Source: Yersinia massiliensis (GTDB taxonomy: Bacteria > Pseudomonadota > Gammaproteobacteria > Enterobacterales > Enterobacteriaceae). From it: DNA of 64,000 nucleotides. A program made the position numbers and the translations under genes. Below, piece after piece: positions 49,851-60,165 of the stretch (position 1 is the stretch's first letter; the number at the start of each line of letters is the position of its first letter). A model generated the notes under the pieces. That model was given only the letters and a program-made list of their open reading frames with translations, had not been told where the DNA came from and made no database searches. The stretch covers positions 1,984,001-2,048,000 of the forward strand of contig NZ_CP028487.1 in assembly GCF_003048255.1 (NCBI RefSeq), in the 5' to 3' direction.

Positions 49851-49934
49851 CTATTGAAATACGAAATGAATGAACCCGATAACCAGCAGTAGAAACGCAG
49901 TATATTGTAAGTAGTAAGCAGACATTGTTCTCAT
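49851..49934 (-). CDS. Putative small single-span membrane protein (27 aa)
   Basis: A short frame with an excellent RBS (AAGGGGGG, six bases before ATG), 27 codons and a hairpin terminator directly behind. The product starts MRTMSAYYLQYTAFLL and continues with hydrophobic residues to ...HFVFQ, so about 17 residues form one membrane helix with a short basic N-terminus. I recognise no family; known enterobacterial small membrane proteins I can recall do not match. A longer frame in another register overlaps it (49741-50037) and is rejected. The 5' leader is AT-rich. Confidence 0.65.
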   Translation of the reverse strand: MRTMSAYYLQYTAFLLLVIGFIHFVFQ

Positions 49935-50168
49935 ATTTATCCCCCCTTGACGTGATTACATTTAAACAAGCAATATCTGCGCCATTATCTAATTGTTTGA
50001 TAAATGGTATTTTTTGTTTTTGTGTCAATGTATCCATGCCCTGAATAAGGGCGAGGGCACCATTAAGGGGCGCTATTGTGAGTTCAGCACGCGTGAGATA
50101 TCCGGGGAGTTAGCCTCCCCAAGAATGGATATACAAATTGAAATTATGACGTGGAGATAAAGCGAGGT

Positions 50169-50903
50169 TTATTCTGGTTTTTTAGCGGATAGCAAGAATA
50201 TCATTGGACGTTCTTTTTCTTCATCTAATGCAGGGCAATCAGCAATTTGTTTTGCTGTTGGTCCCCATTCTTCTAAATGCGTAATAACAAAACCTTGTTT
50301 GATCAAAAGATTAATATAAGTCCCTAATGTACGGTGCTGTTTGATAACACCCTCTGCCAACCAGTTTGTGACTCTTTCACCTTCAGCCTGATAGCTATTG
50401 ACTGGCCATGATTGTTGTTCATCATCAGTCATTATCCAACCCGGACGCTTGGGGGCAGTGTAAATAGGATGTTCTGCAGAAAAAACAAAACTACCACCTG
50501 GTAATAGTGCATCGTAAATCTTAGCGAATAGAGCAGGTAGTGCTTTTATGTAGTGCAAAGTCAGGGAGCTATAGGCTAGGTGGTACATCTGTTGTGGTAG
50601 CGCTACTCTTTCCAAATCCTCTTGGCGATAAGTAATGTTTTCGTCAGTGGCCATTTCTTTAGCGCGGTTTAACATTTTTTCAGAGACATCTAGCCCCAGA
50701 ATTTCTGTTGCGCCTTGCGTATGTGCATATCGGCAAAACCAGCCGTAGCCACAACCTAAATCAACGACTGTTTTTCCTGACAGTGGCGGTAGGATTTTAC
50801 AGATTGCCGGCCATTCAGGTGCGCCTTCTAATCCATCGACTGAACGGCTCAATTTGGCATAGCCTGAAAAAAAAGCCTGATTATCATAAATATTCTGAGT
50901 CAT
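50169..50903 (-). CDS. Class I SAM-dependent methyltransferase
   Basis: 244 residues. SAM-binding motif I VVDLGCGYGWFCRYA (about residues 45-59), acidic post-motif ILGLDVSEKML, and the aromatic/Glu block SLTLHYIKALPALF typical of the UbiE/type-11 group. Soluble, in the cytosol. The substrate is unknown; single gene. The first 20 residues (NIYDNQAFFSGYAKLSRSVDGL) are typical of small-molecule methyltransferases of enterobacteria. Confidence 0.85.
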   Translation of the reverse strand: MTQNIYDNQAFFSGYAKLSRSVDGLEGAPEWPAICKILPPLSGKTVVDLGCGYGWFCRYAHTQGATEILGLDVSEKMLNRAKEMATDENITYRQEDLERVALPQQMYHLAYSSLTLHYIKALPALFAKIYDALLPGGSFVFSAEHPIYTAPKRPGWIMTDDEQQSWPVNSYQAEGERVTNWLAEGVIKQHRTLGTYINLLIKQGFVITHLEEWGPTAKQIADCPALDEEKERPMIFLLSAKKPE

Positions 50904-51294
50904 TTATCTTCCTCATGACATGGATCTTTATTTACTTATTAAAAAGCGTAGATAGTTTAGCATTTACCTGACCAGATTAAATGGGCCAAGTTAAGCAATG
51001 AATGCTATTTCACTTCTAATGCTAAGTTGTTAGCGCAAGTTAAAATAGTTGTTAACATTAATATCTGAAACTTCAAATTCATTAATATGGATCCTGGATA
51101 AGATTAATATTAATTCTATTATGTTATTCATCGTAAAATAGGCTAAACTTTGTACAGTTCGATTAGTGTGTTGTTAATCGTCCTGGTTTCTGTAAAGACT
51201 GATAAAGCATGCATGTATTGCTAATGCAGATAGTCATTCCCATAGATGAAGGTGCTTTATCCCTGACTAAATGCTTCTCTTGAAGGAGATAGCG
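50904..51294. other. AT-rich intergenic region, nothing recognised
   Basis: Divergent promoter region between the methyltransferase and a membrane protein gene. I see neither a regulatory site nor a short gene that I could support. Confidence 0.5.
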
Positions 51295-51792
51295 ATGACT
51301 CCCGTACAAATACTGATTATTCTGGTACTAACACTTTTTGCATTGTACCGTCAGTCGGTCAGCCACGAGGTGTTGTTAGGTCCAGCTCGCTTTAAATGGG
51401 CTTGGGTTTATGGGATGGTCGGGCTGGTAGTGGGTGGCACATATATGCCAGCTACCATGACTTCCTGGTTAGTCTTAGGTAGCGGTGTATTATTTAGTAT
51501 TGTCATTGGTATTTTACAAGGCCGCCTTATTGAGATCTGGCGCGAACCGGATGGGCGTATTTTTTGTAAAGGAACACCACTGACTATCACTTTGTTTATG
51601 CTGCTTGTTGGATCTAAATGGATTATTGGTACATTGCAATACCTTTATAATCGGCCAACTGAACAAGGTGGTTTTGGCGAAATTTTAATTATGATTGCGG
51701 TCATGGCTGCATTTCAGGTTGAAATTATCAGACGCCGTAGCCGAGTTTTATATCCAGATAATCCGATTGATTCTTTACCTGAAGGACGTTAA
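51295..51792 (+). CDS. Putative membrane protein (165 aa)
   Basis: 165 residues from the ATG at 51295, which has GAAGGAGA nine bases upstream; an in-frame ATG eight codons before lacks one. Four or five hydrophobic segments (about residues 3-20, 33-50, 54-75, 95-115, 130-145). The layout with a short first helix followed by FALYRQ resembles the CcdC/DUF1453 group, but I am unsure. Function unknown; it stands alone. Confidence 0.65.
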   Translation: MTPVQILIILVLTLFALYRQSVSHEVLLGPARFKWAWVYGMVGLVVGGTYMPATMTSWLVLGSGVLFSIVIGILQGRLIEIWREPDGRIFCKGTPLTITLFMLLVGSKWIIGTLQYLYNRPTEQGGFGEILIMIAVMAAFQVEIIRRRSRVLYPDNPIDSLPEGR

Positions 51793-51862
51793 AAGCGGGT
51801 TCAGAGCTAACAGTCTAGGGTGGACTGTTAGCTCATATCAGGCGTGTGTTGATTTTGAAGTA

Positions 51863-52192
51863 TTAATCGACAATAAAAAGTTTAGCGCCTGATACTGTGG
51901 AGGAACGGTGCGCTTCTGCATCGTCTGCAACTTGATAGCTCATACCTGCTTTTAAAATAAAAGTCCGACCATCAACCAACTCAGTGCTCATTTCACCGTC
52001 AAGACACAATAAAATATGTCCTTTAGAGCACCAATGGTCAGCCACGTACCCTGCGCTATATTCCACCATACGTACTCTTATATTGCCAAAGTGCTGTGTT
52101 TGCCAGTAGGCAACGCCATGATCCCCGTCATGTTTGGTTTTCGCAATTGTTGACCAATCAGTGATACCAAACGGAATGTCCACTATATTCAT
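51863..52192 (-). CDS. DHCW-motif cupin-fold protein
   Basis: 109 residues. It carries the motif ADHWCSKGHILLCLDGEM that names the DHCW cupin group, and a compact beta-barrel pattern (RVRMVEYSAGYVADHW, then FILKAGMSYQVADDAEAHRS). The Asp, His and Cys residues may bind metal. Function unknown. Single gene, convergent with the membrane protein gene at 51295-51792. Confidence 0.85.
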   Translation of the reverse strand: MNIVDIPFGITDWSTIAKTKHDGDHGVAYWQTQHFGNIRVRMVEYSAGYVADHWCSKGHILLCLDGEMSTELVDGRTFILKAGMSYQVADDAEAHRSSTVSGAKLFIVD

Positions 52193-52339
52193 TTAAGCCT
52201 CATTATCGATACGGAGATATCAGCACCCCATGTGCGCAGCGTTAAAAGTAATACACAGTGTATTACCTTATTACCAGACCCACTTTTTTAAAGTAAGCCA
52301 TACTATGGGTTGCAAGGTAAAAATGGAGATTACAATAAT

Positions 52340-53830
52340 ATGAAAAACCTAACTATTTTCCAGTTTTTTCATTGGTACTATCCGGATGGCGGCAAATTAT
52401 GGCAGGAAGTCTCTGACCGCGCGGAACATCTTAGTCAGCTTGGCATTAATTTTGTTTGGCTTCCCCCTGCCTATAAAGGTGCTTCAGGAGGTTATTCCGT
52501 TGGGTATGACACCTATGATTTGTTTGATTTAGGCGAGTTTGACCAGAAGGGAACACGAGCGACAAAATATGGCGATAAAGAAGGCCTACTTCATGGGATT
52601 GGCCGGCTAAAGGAAATGGAGATAAAAGTTCTTTTTGATGTGGTGCTTAACCATAAAATGGGTGCTGATGAAAAAGAGAACGTCAGTGTTCGCAGAGTTA
52701 ACCCTGAAAACCGCACTGAAATTGACGAAGAAATTATAGATGCACAGGCTTACACACGCTTCACATTTCCTGGACGCCAACAAACATACTCATCATTTAT
52801 TTGGGATAAGCAGTGTTTTACAGGGGTAGATTATATTGAAGATCCATCAGATGAGGGGATTTTTAAAATCATAAATGATTATAGTGATGAGGGTTGGAAT
52901 ACCGAGGTTGATGATGAATTAGGTAACTTTGATTATTTGATGGGGGCCGATATTGAATTTCGTAATCCTGCGGTAAAGGAGGAGCTAAAGTATTGGGGCG
53001 AGTGGTTGCTTGACACAATACCTATTGATGGTTTCCGCTTAGATGCCGTAAAACATATTCCCGCATGGTTCTATAAAGAGTGGATCGAGCATGTACGAAA
53101 TAAAGCTGGGCGAGACTTAATGGTTATTGCCGAGTATTGGTCACCTGATATCGAAAAGTTACAGCAATATATTGCTCAGACCGAGGGTAATGCCATGTTA
53201 TTTGATGTGGCTTTGCACCACAATTTCCATGATGCGTCAAAACAAAGTGAAGAGTATGATTTGACCCAAATATTCAGTGGGACTCTAATTGAGGTTGATC
53301 CATTTCATGCCATCACATTAGTCGCGAATCATGATACTCAACCCCTCCAATCACTCGAAGCGCCAGTAGAACCGTGGTTCAAACCACTAGCTTATGCATT
53401 GATTCTCATGCGTGAGCAAGGTATTCCCTGCGTTTTCTACCCAGATCTTTTCGGCGCGAGTTATGAAGATAATGGTGATGATGGAGGTACATATCAGATA
53501 GAAATGCCGATTGTTGGTGAACTGGAAAAATTAATACAAGCTAGGCAACGTTTTGCTCATGGTGCGCAAACAGATTATTTTGATGATAAAAACTGTATTG
53601 CGTTTGTTCGCGCGGGTACGGAAGAAGACCCCGGTTGTGTCGTAATTCTTTCTAATAGCGCGGAAAATGAAAAGGAAATTACCCTTGGGAAAGGGTTGCC
53701 TAATAAAGAATTTGTTGATTACTTAGGGCACCATCCCGCTACTATTACGACTGATGAAGCTGGGATAGCAGTATTTCCAGTCAATGGTGGGAGTGTGAGT
53801 CTTTGGGTACTCAAAGAGTGTTTACAATAA
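52340..53830 (+). CDS. amyA: Cytoplasmic alpha-amylase AmyA
   Basis: 496 residues from the ATG at 52340 ([18 protein letters not shown]), matching E. coli AmyA (495). No signal peptide. GH13 catalytic blocks: [12 protein letters not shown], nucleophile Asp in [11 protein letters not shown] (about residue 233), acid Glu in VIAEYWSP (about residue 264) and VANHDTQP (about residue 332). It hydrolyses internal alpha-1,4 glucans. Single gene. Confidence 0.95.
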   Translation: MKNLTIFQFFHWYYPDGGKLWQEVSDRAEHLSQLGINFVWLPPAYKGASGGYSVGYDTYDLFDLGEFDQKGTRATKYGDKEGLLHGIGRLKEMEIKVLFDVVLNHKMGADEKENVSVRRVNPENRTEIDEEIIDAQAYTRFTFPGRQQTYSSFIWDKQCFTGVDYIEDPSDEGIFKIINDYSDEGWNTEVDDELGNFDYLMGADIEFRNPAVKEELKYWGEWLLDTIPIDGFRLDAVKHIPAWFYKEWIEHVRNKAGRDLMVIAEYWSPDIEKLQQYIAQTEGNAMLFDVALHHNFHDASKQSEEYDLTQIFSGTLIEVDPFHAITLVANHDTQPLQSLEAPVEPWFKPLAYALILMREQGIPCVFYPDLFGASYEDNGDDGGTYQIEMPIVGELEKLIQARQRFAHGAQTDYFDDKNCIAFVRAGTEEDPGCVVILSNSAENEKEITLGKGLPNKEFVDYLGHHPATITTDEAGIAVFPVNGGSVSLWVLKECLQ

Positions 53831-53897
53831 ATAGCTTCAATCAACTTTTTAGGTATTGTGTTAAGATTACAAGCCCTAAAACTGTAGGTATTCAATC

Positions 53898-54152
53898 ATG
53901 GTTTTTGTCATTCTTTGGTTTGCTATTGCAGCGCTCAGCGAATATTTAGTGTGGGGATACCCATTGTTGGCGGTGTCTTTAGCATTGTTATTTGTGATTA
54001 TGGGTGGATATTGGGTCTACAGAATTAGGAAAATTCAGGTAAGTGACGAAATTTCTGATGAACGAAGGTCCAAAGATATCAGCAATCTCAATCTCACTTT
54101 TTCAGTGGGCATGCTAGCGATTCACGCACTCATATTATTGCTGTTACGTTGA
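53898..54152 (+). CDS. Small membrane protein, unknown (84 aa)
   Basis: 84 residues with three hydrophobic segments (about 2-18, 22-40, 66-83) separated by a charged loop (RIRKIQVSDEISDERRSKD). The RBS is weak (GGTATTC). I recognise no family. It lies between amyA and the convergent glpM. Confidence 0.6.
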   Translation: MVFVILWFAIAALSEYLVWGYPLLAVSLALLFVIMGGYWVYRIRKIQVSDEISDERRSKDISNLNLTFSVGMLAIHALILLLLR

Positions 54153-54181
54153 GTCATCTTATTTTATGGCGTAGCTTGTCA

Positions 54182-54520
54182 TCAACTATGCCATAGATTC
54201 CAAGCAGATATGAGTATCCAGGCAGCCACAATCCAACATACAACAGCAGCGCTTAAAGCGAGTGGTAAGCGCAAGTGGTCTATGAAAAAATAAAGTGATA
54301 TCAAATAGATAAAGTAAGGGATGATGGCCCATAAGCCAAAAATAATCGTCATCCGCAATGCTTCAAGACTTCGTTCATTCCCAACAATATAGTGTGCGAT
54401 GAGGGCGAAAGTCGGAAACAACGGAATTAGCCCAGCAATATAGTAATTACGTGTCTTCGATAATATTCCGATAAGTACCACAACACAGGCACCAATCACT
54501 GCTTTTAGCAATAATCCCAT
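54182..54520 (-). CDS. glpM: GlpM-family membrane protein
   Basis: 112 residues from the ATG at 54520; the longer frame to 54568 adds 16 residues not typical of the family. Four membrane helices; conserved GLIPLFPTFALIAHYIVG near residue 30. GlpM was linked to alginate production in Pseudomonas, but its role in enterobacteria is unclear. Single gene upstream of which yecF is encoded on the same strand. Confidence 0.8.
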   Translation of the reverse strand: MGLLLKAVIGACVVVLIGILSKTRNYYIAGLIPLFPTFALIAHYIVGNERSLEALRMTIIFGLWAIIPYFIYLISLYFFIDHLRLPLALSAAVVCWIVAAWILISAWNLWHS

Positions 54521-54633
54521 CGCACTCTCGAACAATGAAAAAGAAACTGCCGATTTAATGTAATTCAATGAAAATTATGAATTTTACCAATTCGGCAGCA
54601 CAGTAATTCTGGGTGTCACATGTTATCTACAGG

Positions 54634-54858
54634 CTATTGACGATAGCCGTTTTTGATTTGAGCAACTGTATTGGTGAAAACTTCAGCTTGAGCTGCATCT
54701 TCAATACCGGCAATAGAACGTTCGATATTTAAGATTACTTTCCCAGCATCGGCTTGGCCGATGGCTTTTAGTAGCAAGGTCAATGTTGCTTTCAAGCAGG
54801 CTACTTCGTTCGCTAAAGTTTCTGGATCTGCAGAAGTGGTATAGTCTGGATTACTCAT
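54634..54858 (-). CDS. yecF: DUF2594 protein YecF
   Basis: 74 residues from the ATG at 54858 (MSNPDYTTSADPETLANEVA), with an upstream in-frame ATG rejected because it adds unrelated residues. A short acidic helical protein of unknown function, found beside uvrY in E. coli as here. A phage-encoded protein at 2267-2491 has the same length and core pattern. Confidence 0.85.
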   Translation of the reverse strand: MSNPDYTTSADPETLANEVACLKATLTLLLKAIGQADAGKVILNIERSIAGIEDAAQAEVFTNTVAQIKNGYRQ

Positions 54859-55507
54859 TTTTTTTTCCTGAATTGACAACATGTAATGCACATTTAGCCG
54901 CATTATTAAACAATCGTTGAATTATACCATAAACTGATAGTTCGCCTTGATAACAAGTGCGTAATCTTTAATTGATAGCTCAGATTCTGACCGAGTCTGT
55001 GACTAGACAACTCGATGTTCACCCATCTTTGTCTCTTCATCTAAGCCATTAACTTAATAAAGTTAGTTATGTTCATAAAAACCATGCTGTTTTGCACAAA
55101 TAAAATTGTCGAAATACTCACAGACTAAAAGTGAATGAGTGATAAACAATTAATAAGTAAAACTAAGACTAATTCGTAGCAGTCATTTCGCATGATCATG
55201 AGTTGTATCAATATGTTGTGTATTTTAAATGTAAGTTTAACATTTTCAATGTTAACAATTATTTTTTGCTTGAATAGTTTGTTTTGACAAGAAAAATCTT
55301 AAAAAAACTATTTTTATAGTCAGATGGGTAATTGATATGTCTGCAAATTTATGCACATAGTTAAAATGTTGATGAAATTAATATATGTCAAACAATATAG
55401 ATAAGAATTTGCAATTTTTCTGTATTCATTATTTGTTCGAAAACAAGTAATATCATTCCAGTATACGAAGCTTGATTAGGCTACTCCCTTATTTTGGAGA
55501 ATTTTCT
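54859..55507. other. Long AT-rich region upstream of uvrY
   Basis: About 650 bases without a supported gene. Strongly AT-rich with many short T and A runs, which favours nucleoid protein binding and a regulated uvrY promoter. sdiA, which neighbours uvrY in E. coli, is not here. Confidence 0.5.
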
Positions 55508-56164
55508 TTGATTAGCGTTCTTCTTGTTGATGACCACGAACTGGTGCGCGCAGGGATACGACGCATTCTAGAAGATATCAAGGGTATCAAGGTAGCGGGT
55601 GAAATGCAGTGTGGCGAAGATGCGGTGAAATGGTGTCGTAGCCATGTTGTCGATATTGTTTTGATGGATATGAACATGCCCGGTATTGGGGGATTGGAAG
55701 CAACACGCAAAATATTGCGTTTCTCTCCGGATACTAAAGTTATCATGCTAACCATTCATACGGAGAATCCGTTGCCTGCAAAAGTTATGCAGGCCGGCGC
55801 GGGCGGGTATCTAAGTAAAGGGGCTGCGCCCCAAGATGTTGTTAACGCTATTCGTGCGGTTCATTCAGGGCAACGTTATATTGCCTCGGATATCGCTCAG
55901 CAGATGGCTTTGAGTCAGCTAGAACCTCCTGTTGAAACACCTTTTAGTTGTTTGTCAGAGCGTGAGTTGCAAATTATGCTAATGATAACGAAAGGCCAGA
56001 AGGTTAATGAGATTTCGGAGCAGCTTCATCTGAGTCCAAAGACAGTAAATAGCTATCGTTATCGCATGTTTAGTAAACTGAATATCAGTGGTGATGTTGA
56101 ATTGACACACTTGGCTATCCGCCATGGTCTATTTAACTCGGAGATGTTATCTAATAGTGACTGA
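55508..56164 (+). CDS. uvrY: Response regulator UvrY (GacA-type)
   Basis: 218 residues from the TTG at 55508, which has GGAG eight bases upstream and gives the family start (.[15 protein letters not shown]); an ATG further upstream adds 12 unrelated residues. Receiver domain with phospho-acceptor Asp in VLMDMNMPG (about residue 54), LuxR-type helix-turn-helix [25 protein letters not shown] at the C-terminus. Partner of BarA; activates csrB/csrC small RNAs. It overlaps uvrC by eight bases. Confidence 0.95.
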   Translation: MISVLLVDDHELVRAGIRRILEDIKGIKVAGEMQCGEDAVKWCRSHVVDIVLMDMNMPGIGGLEATRKILRFSPDTKVIMLTIHTENPLPAKVMQAGAGGYLSKGAAPQDVVNAIRAVHSGQRYIASDIAQQMALSQLEPPVETPFSCLSERELQIMLMITKGQKVNEISEQLHLSPKTVNSYRYRMFSKLNISGDVELTHLAIRHGLFNSEMLSNSD

Positions 56165-57989
56165 TTGTTTTGATTCTAAAGAGTTTTTAAAAACTGTCAC
56201 CAGTCAACCTGGCGTTTATCGTATGTATGATAAAACGGGGACAGTAATATATGTTGGTAAAGCCAAAGACCTCAAAAAGCGTCTAACGAGTTATTTTCGC
56301 GCTCAAGTCGCGAGTCGCAAAACAGAGACTTTGGTCAAGAATATTGCTCAAATAGACGTGACTGTGACTCATACGGAAACAGAAGCGCTCCTGCTTGAGC
56401 ATAATTACATCAAGCTTTATCAGCCTCGTTACAATGTATTGTTGCGGGACGATAAGTCGTACCCACTTATCTTCTTGAGTGCAGATGCGCATCCACGACT
56501 GGCTATCCATCGTGGGGCAAAGCATGAGAAAGGAGAGTATTTCGGGCCATTCCCGAACTCCTACGCTGTGCGTGAAACATTGGCATTATTACAAAAGTTA
56601 TTTCCTGTCAGGCAATGTGAGAACAGTGTTTATCGAAATCGCTCGAGGCCCTGCTTGCAATACCAAATAGGTCGTTGTTCTGGGCCGTGTGTCACTGGGT
56701 TGGTGAGTGACGAAGAATATCAGCGTCAGGTCAACTATGTGCGTTTGTTCCTATCAGGCAAAGATCAGCAAGTTTTGACCCAATTGATTTCGCGAATGGA
56801 AGAAGCCAGCAAATCACTCCAGTTTGAAGATGCCGCACGTATCCGTGATCAAATACAAGCCGTGCGGCGGGTGACTGAACAGCAGTTCGTTTCCGGTGAT
56901 AGCGAGGATCTTGATGTCATTGGTGTTGCGTTTGATGCCGGATTAGCCTGCGTTCATGTACTATTTATTCGGCAAGGGAAAGTGCTGGGTAGCCGAAGCT
57001 ACTTTCCTAAAGTCCCCGCAGGGACTGAGCTTAGTGAAGTCGTCCAGACATTCGTTGGCCAATTCTATTTACAAGGAAGTCAAGGTCGTACCCTGCCTGG
57101 GGAGATCTTGTTGGACTTTACTCTTATGGATAAAGAGTTGTTGGCCTCATCTCTTTCTGAGTTGGCGGGGAGAAAAATTCAGATCCAAAGTCGCCCCCGA
57201 GGTGATCGAGCTCGCTATCTGAAACTTGCTCGCACAAATGCTTCAACAGCACTGATTACTCGTTTATCGCAGCAGTCAACTATTCATCAAAGAATGAAAG
57301 AATTAGCCAAAATTCTTAATCTCGGTGAAATCAATCGTATGGAGTGTTTTGACATTAGCCATACGATGGGAGATCAAACAGTCGCATCTTGCGTTGTATT
57401 TGATGCAAATGGGCCTGTACGTTCAGAATATAGGCGCTACAATATTAGTGGTATTACGCCTGGTGATGATTATGCAGCAATGTCTCAGGTACTTAAGCGT
57501 CGATATGGCAAGGCATTAGATGAGAACAAAATTCCTGACGTTATTTTTATTGATGGTGGGAAAGGTCAGTTATCTCAGGCTTTTGATGTTTTTGCCGAGC
57601 TTAATGTACCGTGGGATAAGCAAAAACCATTATTGGTCGGGGTTGCAAAGGGGAGTGATCGAAAAGCGGGTCTGGAAACATTGTTTTTGGAAGCTGAGGG
57701 GGAGGGTTTTTCCCTACCACCAGACTCACCTGCGTTGCATCTGATCCAACATATACGAGATGACTCTCACAACCATGCAATAACAGGACACAGGCAGCGT
57801 CGTTCTAAAGTAAAAAATACCAGTGCGTTAGAAATGATAGAGGGGATCGGCCCAAAAAGACGGCAAATATTGCTGAAATATATGGGCGGGTTGCAGCCTT
57901 TACTCAACGCAAGCGTCGAGGAAATTGCAAAAGTGCCGAGTATTTCACAAGCATTGGCAGAAAAAATCTACAATGCATTGAAACACTGA
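56157..57989 (+). CDS. uvrC: Excinuclease ABC subunit C
   Basis: 610 residues, equal to E. coli, from the GTG at 56157 inside the end of uvrY. GIY-YIG domain ([27 protein letters not shown], about residues 18-44), Cys-rich [20 protein letters not shown] motif near 205-240, RNase H-like 5' nuclease ([19 protein letters not shown]) and C-terminal helix-hairpin-helix ([17 protein letters not shown]). It makes both cuts in nucleotide excision repair. Confidence 0.97.
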   Translation: MTDCFDSKEFLKTVTSQPGVYRMYDKTGTVIYVGKAKDLKKRLTSYFRAQVASRKTETLVKNIAQIDVTVTHTETEALLLEHNYIKLYQPRYNVLLRDDKSYPLIFLSADAHPRLAIHRGAKHEKGEYFGPFPNSYAVRETLALLQKLFPVRQCENSVYRNRSRPCLQYQIGRCSGPCVTGLVSDEEYQRQVNYVRLFLSGKDQQVLTQLISRMEEASKSLQFEDAARIRDQIQAVRRVTEQQFVSGDSEDLDVIGVAFDAGLACVHVLFIRQGKVLGSRSYFPKVPAGTELSEVVQTFVGQFYLQGSQGRTLPGEILLDFTLMDKELLASSLSELAGRKIQIQSRPRGDRARYLKLARTNASTALITRLSQQSTIHQRMKELAKILNLGEINRMECFDISHTMGDQTVASCVVFDANGPVRSEYRRYNISGITPGDDYAAMSQVLKRRYGKALDENKIPDVIFIDGGKGQLSQAFDVFAELNVPWDKQKPLLVGVAKGSDRKAGLETLFLEAEGEGFSLPPDSPALHLIQHIRDDSHNHAITGHRQRRSKVKNTSALEMIEGIGPKRRQILLKYMGGLQPLLNASVEEIAKVPSISQALAEKIYNALKH

Positions 57990-58047
57990 GGCTAATGTTG
58001 CACCATACTCATAATGTCCACACCAGCCAGATAGTTATCGTAGCATT

Positions 58048-58596
58048 ATGCAATTGAATATACCGACTTGGCTTACCCTGTTTCGTGTAGCACTCATCCC
58101 ATTCTTCGTATTGGCGTTTTATCTGCCATTCGTATGGGCTCCGATGGTTTGCGCCATTATCTTTGTTATTGCTGCAGCAACCGATTGGTTTGATGGTTTT
58201 TTAGCGCGTCGTTGGAAGCAAACAACCCGCTTTGGGGCTTTCCTTGACCCTGTAGCGGATAAGGTTATGGTCGCGATTGCGTTAGTATTAGTCGCCGAGC
58301 ATTACCATGTTTGGTGGATTACATTACCCGCAGCAACCATGATAGCGCGAGAAATTATCATTTCCTCCCTCCGTGAGTGGATGGCAGAACTCGGTAAACG
58401 TAGTAGCGTCGCAGTTTCATGGATTGGAAAAGTTAAAACAACGGCTCAAATGGGGTCACTTGTTGGCTTGCTTTGGCGGCCCGACTATAATATTGAGTTC
58501 GCCAGTTTTGTGCTTCTTTACATTGCTGCTGTACTGACTTTCTGGTCTATGTTTCAATATTTAAGCGCCGCTTGGAAAGATTTGGTCGAACCTTGA
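58048..58596 (+). CDS. pgsA: CDP-diacylglycerol-glycerol-3-phosphate 3-phosphatidyltransferase
   Basis: 182 residues. CDP-alcohol phosphotransferase motif D-G-x2-A-R-x8-G-x3-D-x3-D seen in [27 protein letters not shown] (split over about residues 45-71). Inner-membrane enzyme that makes phosphatidylglycerol phosphate. It follows uvrC by 58 bases, as in E. coli, and precedes the same tRNA cluster. Confidence 0.96.
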   Translation: MQLNIPTWLTLFRVALIPFFVLAFYLPFVWAPMVCAIIFVIAAATDWFDGFLARRWKQTTRFGAFLDPVADKVMVAIALVLVAEHYHVWWITLPAATMIAREIIISSLREWMAELGKRSSVAVSWIGKVKTTAQMGSLVGLLWRPDYNIEFASFVLLYIAAVLTFWSMFQYLSAAWKDLVEP

Positions 58597-58646
58597 TCGA
58601 AGCGCCGCAAAAAGCAGCAAACGAACGCATTAGTCTGATAATTTTA

Positions 58647-58674
58647 TTGACTCAGTGCGTCAGGTAAGTAGAAT
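58647..58674 (+). promoter_or_regulatory. Promoter of the glyW-cysT-leuZ tRNA operon
   Basis: TTGACT, 16 bases, TAGAAT, followed by a GC-rich segment as in stringently controlled stable RNA promoters. The tRNA-Gly starts 67 bases after the -10. Confidence 0.75.
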
Positions 58675-58740
58675 GCATCGCATCAGACGGCAGCAACAAA
58701 TTGTCGAAAGATAGCAAAAGAATCAGTAAGTTCTGATGTT

Positions 58741-58816
<76 letters not shown>

Positions 58817-58869
58817 AATTAATAGGTTGGCTCTAAGCGAATCTAAGTTGCAAAGGCAAAGAAGAATAA

Positions 58870-58943
58870 GGCGCGTTGGCAGAGTGGCCATGCTACGGAT
58901 TGCAAATCCGTCTACCTCGGTTCGACTCCGGGACGCGCCTCCA
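58870..58943 (+). tRNA. cysT: tRNA-Cys (GCA)
   Basis: 74 bases with CCA. Acceptor GGCGCGT/ACGCGCC, anticodon loop ATTGCAAAT gives GCA. Confidence 0.97.
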
Positions 58944-58953
58944 GTTTTCCAGA

Positions 58954-59039
58954 GCCCGGGTGGTGAAATCGGTAGACACAAGGGATTTAAAATCCCTCGG
59001 CTTATGGCTGTGCGGGTTCAAGTCCCGCCCCGGGCACCA
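58954..59039 (+). tRNA. leuZ: tRNA-Leu (TAA), prophage integration site
   Basis: 86 bases with CCA and a long variable arm. Acceptor GCCCGGG/CCCGGGC, anticodon loop TTTAAAA gives TAA. Its 3' end is the likely attachment core for the prophage that begins directly behind it; a tyrosine integrase gene points towards it 104 bases away. Confidence 0.96.
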
Positions 59040-59083
59040 TGGAAAATATTCTAAGTAAAACAAAGTAGTATGAGTATGTCGTT

Positions 59084-59106
59084 AACCGCCGAGAGGCGGT
59101 TTTTTT
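59084..59106 (+). terminator. Terminator between leuZ and the integrase gene
   Basis: AACCGCC-GAGA-GGCGGTT followed by TTTTT. It lies on the phage side of the attachment site, so it now ends the tRNA operon and may also stop integrase transcripts from the other side. Confidence 0.88.
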
Positions 59107-59142
59107 GTGCCTGAAATCACCTTTCACCATTGTTTCGCCATA

Positions 59143-60165
59143 TCACTTCGCCACATCTTGCCCGCCCACAACTGGAACAATATTAATTTTTCTATCATAT
59201 CTTGCGGTCTGTGATGCGTTTTTGTGCCCTGAGATTGCCTGCTTGTCATATAAAGAACCAGTTAGATCTGAAATACCTTTTGCTTTTAGATCGTGGAAAG
59301 TGAAGTTAAACTCCAGTTCTGGATATTTCACAGCAGCCGCTTTTTTTGCTTTCATCCAGTGGGCATTAAAACTATCGCGGGTGAAGCGTGATCCTGATTG
59401 CTGGTGCAACAAATAGATGCTCATAACACCTTGGTTTAGAGGAAGAGTGCCAGCCTGCCGTATAGACTCATGCAGCCTAGGTGTCCAAGCTTTAATTTGG
59501 GCAACGCCAGTTTTGCTTTGTTGTATAAGTATGCCATTCTCCAGCAACTGCCCTTTTTTCATATCTAAAATATCCGCTTGCCTAGTACAGCATAAATAAG
59601 CTAACTCCATAGCTACTTTTACGACCGATGGAGCAACATCATAAAGTGCAGTGTATTCTTCATCGGTTATATAGCGAGTTCTGGCTTTTTCTTTAAATTG
59701 CTTAACCCCTTGGCAAGGGTTTAACTTTATTTTCCCACGCTCATATCCCCATCGAAACACCCTCGACATGAAGGACTTTTCCCTGTTCGCCTGAACCCTG
59801 CTTTTTGCACCGCGTTTATCCATATACTTTCGAATATGCTCTGGTTTTATGTTGTCTGGAGACATTTTTCCAAACACGGCTATTATTTTTGATGAGTATT
59901 TTCGATAATCTTTTTGTGTCTCGGCAGCTAGTTCACAAAAATCACCTGACAATAGAAATTCATTAATCAAACCAGTAAATGTCGAATCCTCTTTTTGGCT
60001 AATCATTAATTTTTCAAAGGCAACCCATACATCAGCCTGACTGCATTCAAAGCTACATAGTCGAATTGTTCTCCCGTCTATTGCCCTGAATTCATATGCA
60101 GACTTGCCTTTACGAACCCGTGGTGGCATCCAGTAATCTGCTGGGTTCTTGCGTGGACGTGACAT
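59143..60165 (-). CDS. int: Phage tyrosine integrase
   Basis: 340 residues. N-terminal arm-binding region (RKNPADYWMPPRVRKGKSAYEF), core-binding SAM-like domain, and catalytic domain with Arg in CCTRQADIL (about residue 200), HDLKAKG box (about 292), His in SGHKNASQTARY and Tyr nucleophile at about 325. It would integrate at the tRNA-Leu gene. The start overlaps the upstream stop (TAATG). Family: lambdoid integrases with an arm domain. Confidence 0.95.
   Translation of the reverse strand: MSRPRKNPADYWMPPRVRKGKSAYEFRAIDGRTIRLCSFECSQADVWVAFEKLMISQKEDSTFTGLINEFLLSGDFCELAAETQKDYRKYSSKIIAVFGKMSPDNIKPEHIRKYMDKRGAKSRVQANREKSFMSRVFRWGYERGKIKLNPCQGVKQFKEKARTRYITDEEYTALYDVAPSVVKVAMELAYLCCTRQADILDMKKGQLLENGILIQQSKTGVAQIKAWTPRLHESIRQAGTLPLNQGVMSIYLLHQQSGSRFTRDSFNAHWMKAKKAAAVKYPELEFNFTFHDLKAKGISDLTGSLYDKQAISGHKNASQTARYDRKINIVPVVGGQDVAK

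Noticed and set aside
49741..50037. 98-codon minus-strand ORF beginning MDTLTQKQKI
   Set aside because: It runs through the strong RBS and across the 27-codon ORF in another frame and through a terminator hairpin; no RBS of its own and no protein-like pattern.
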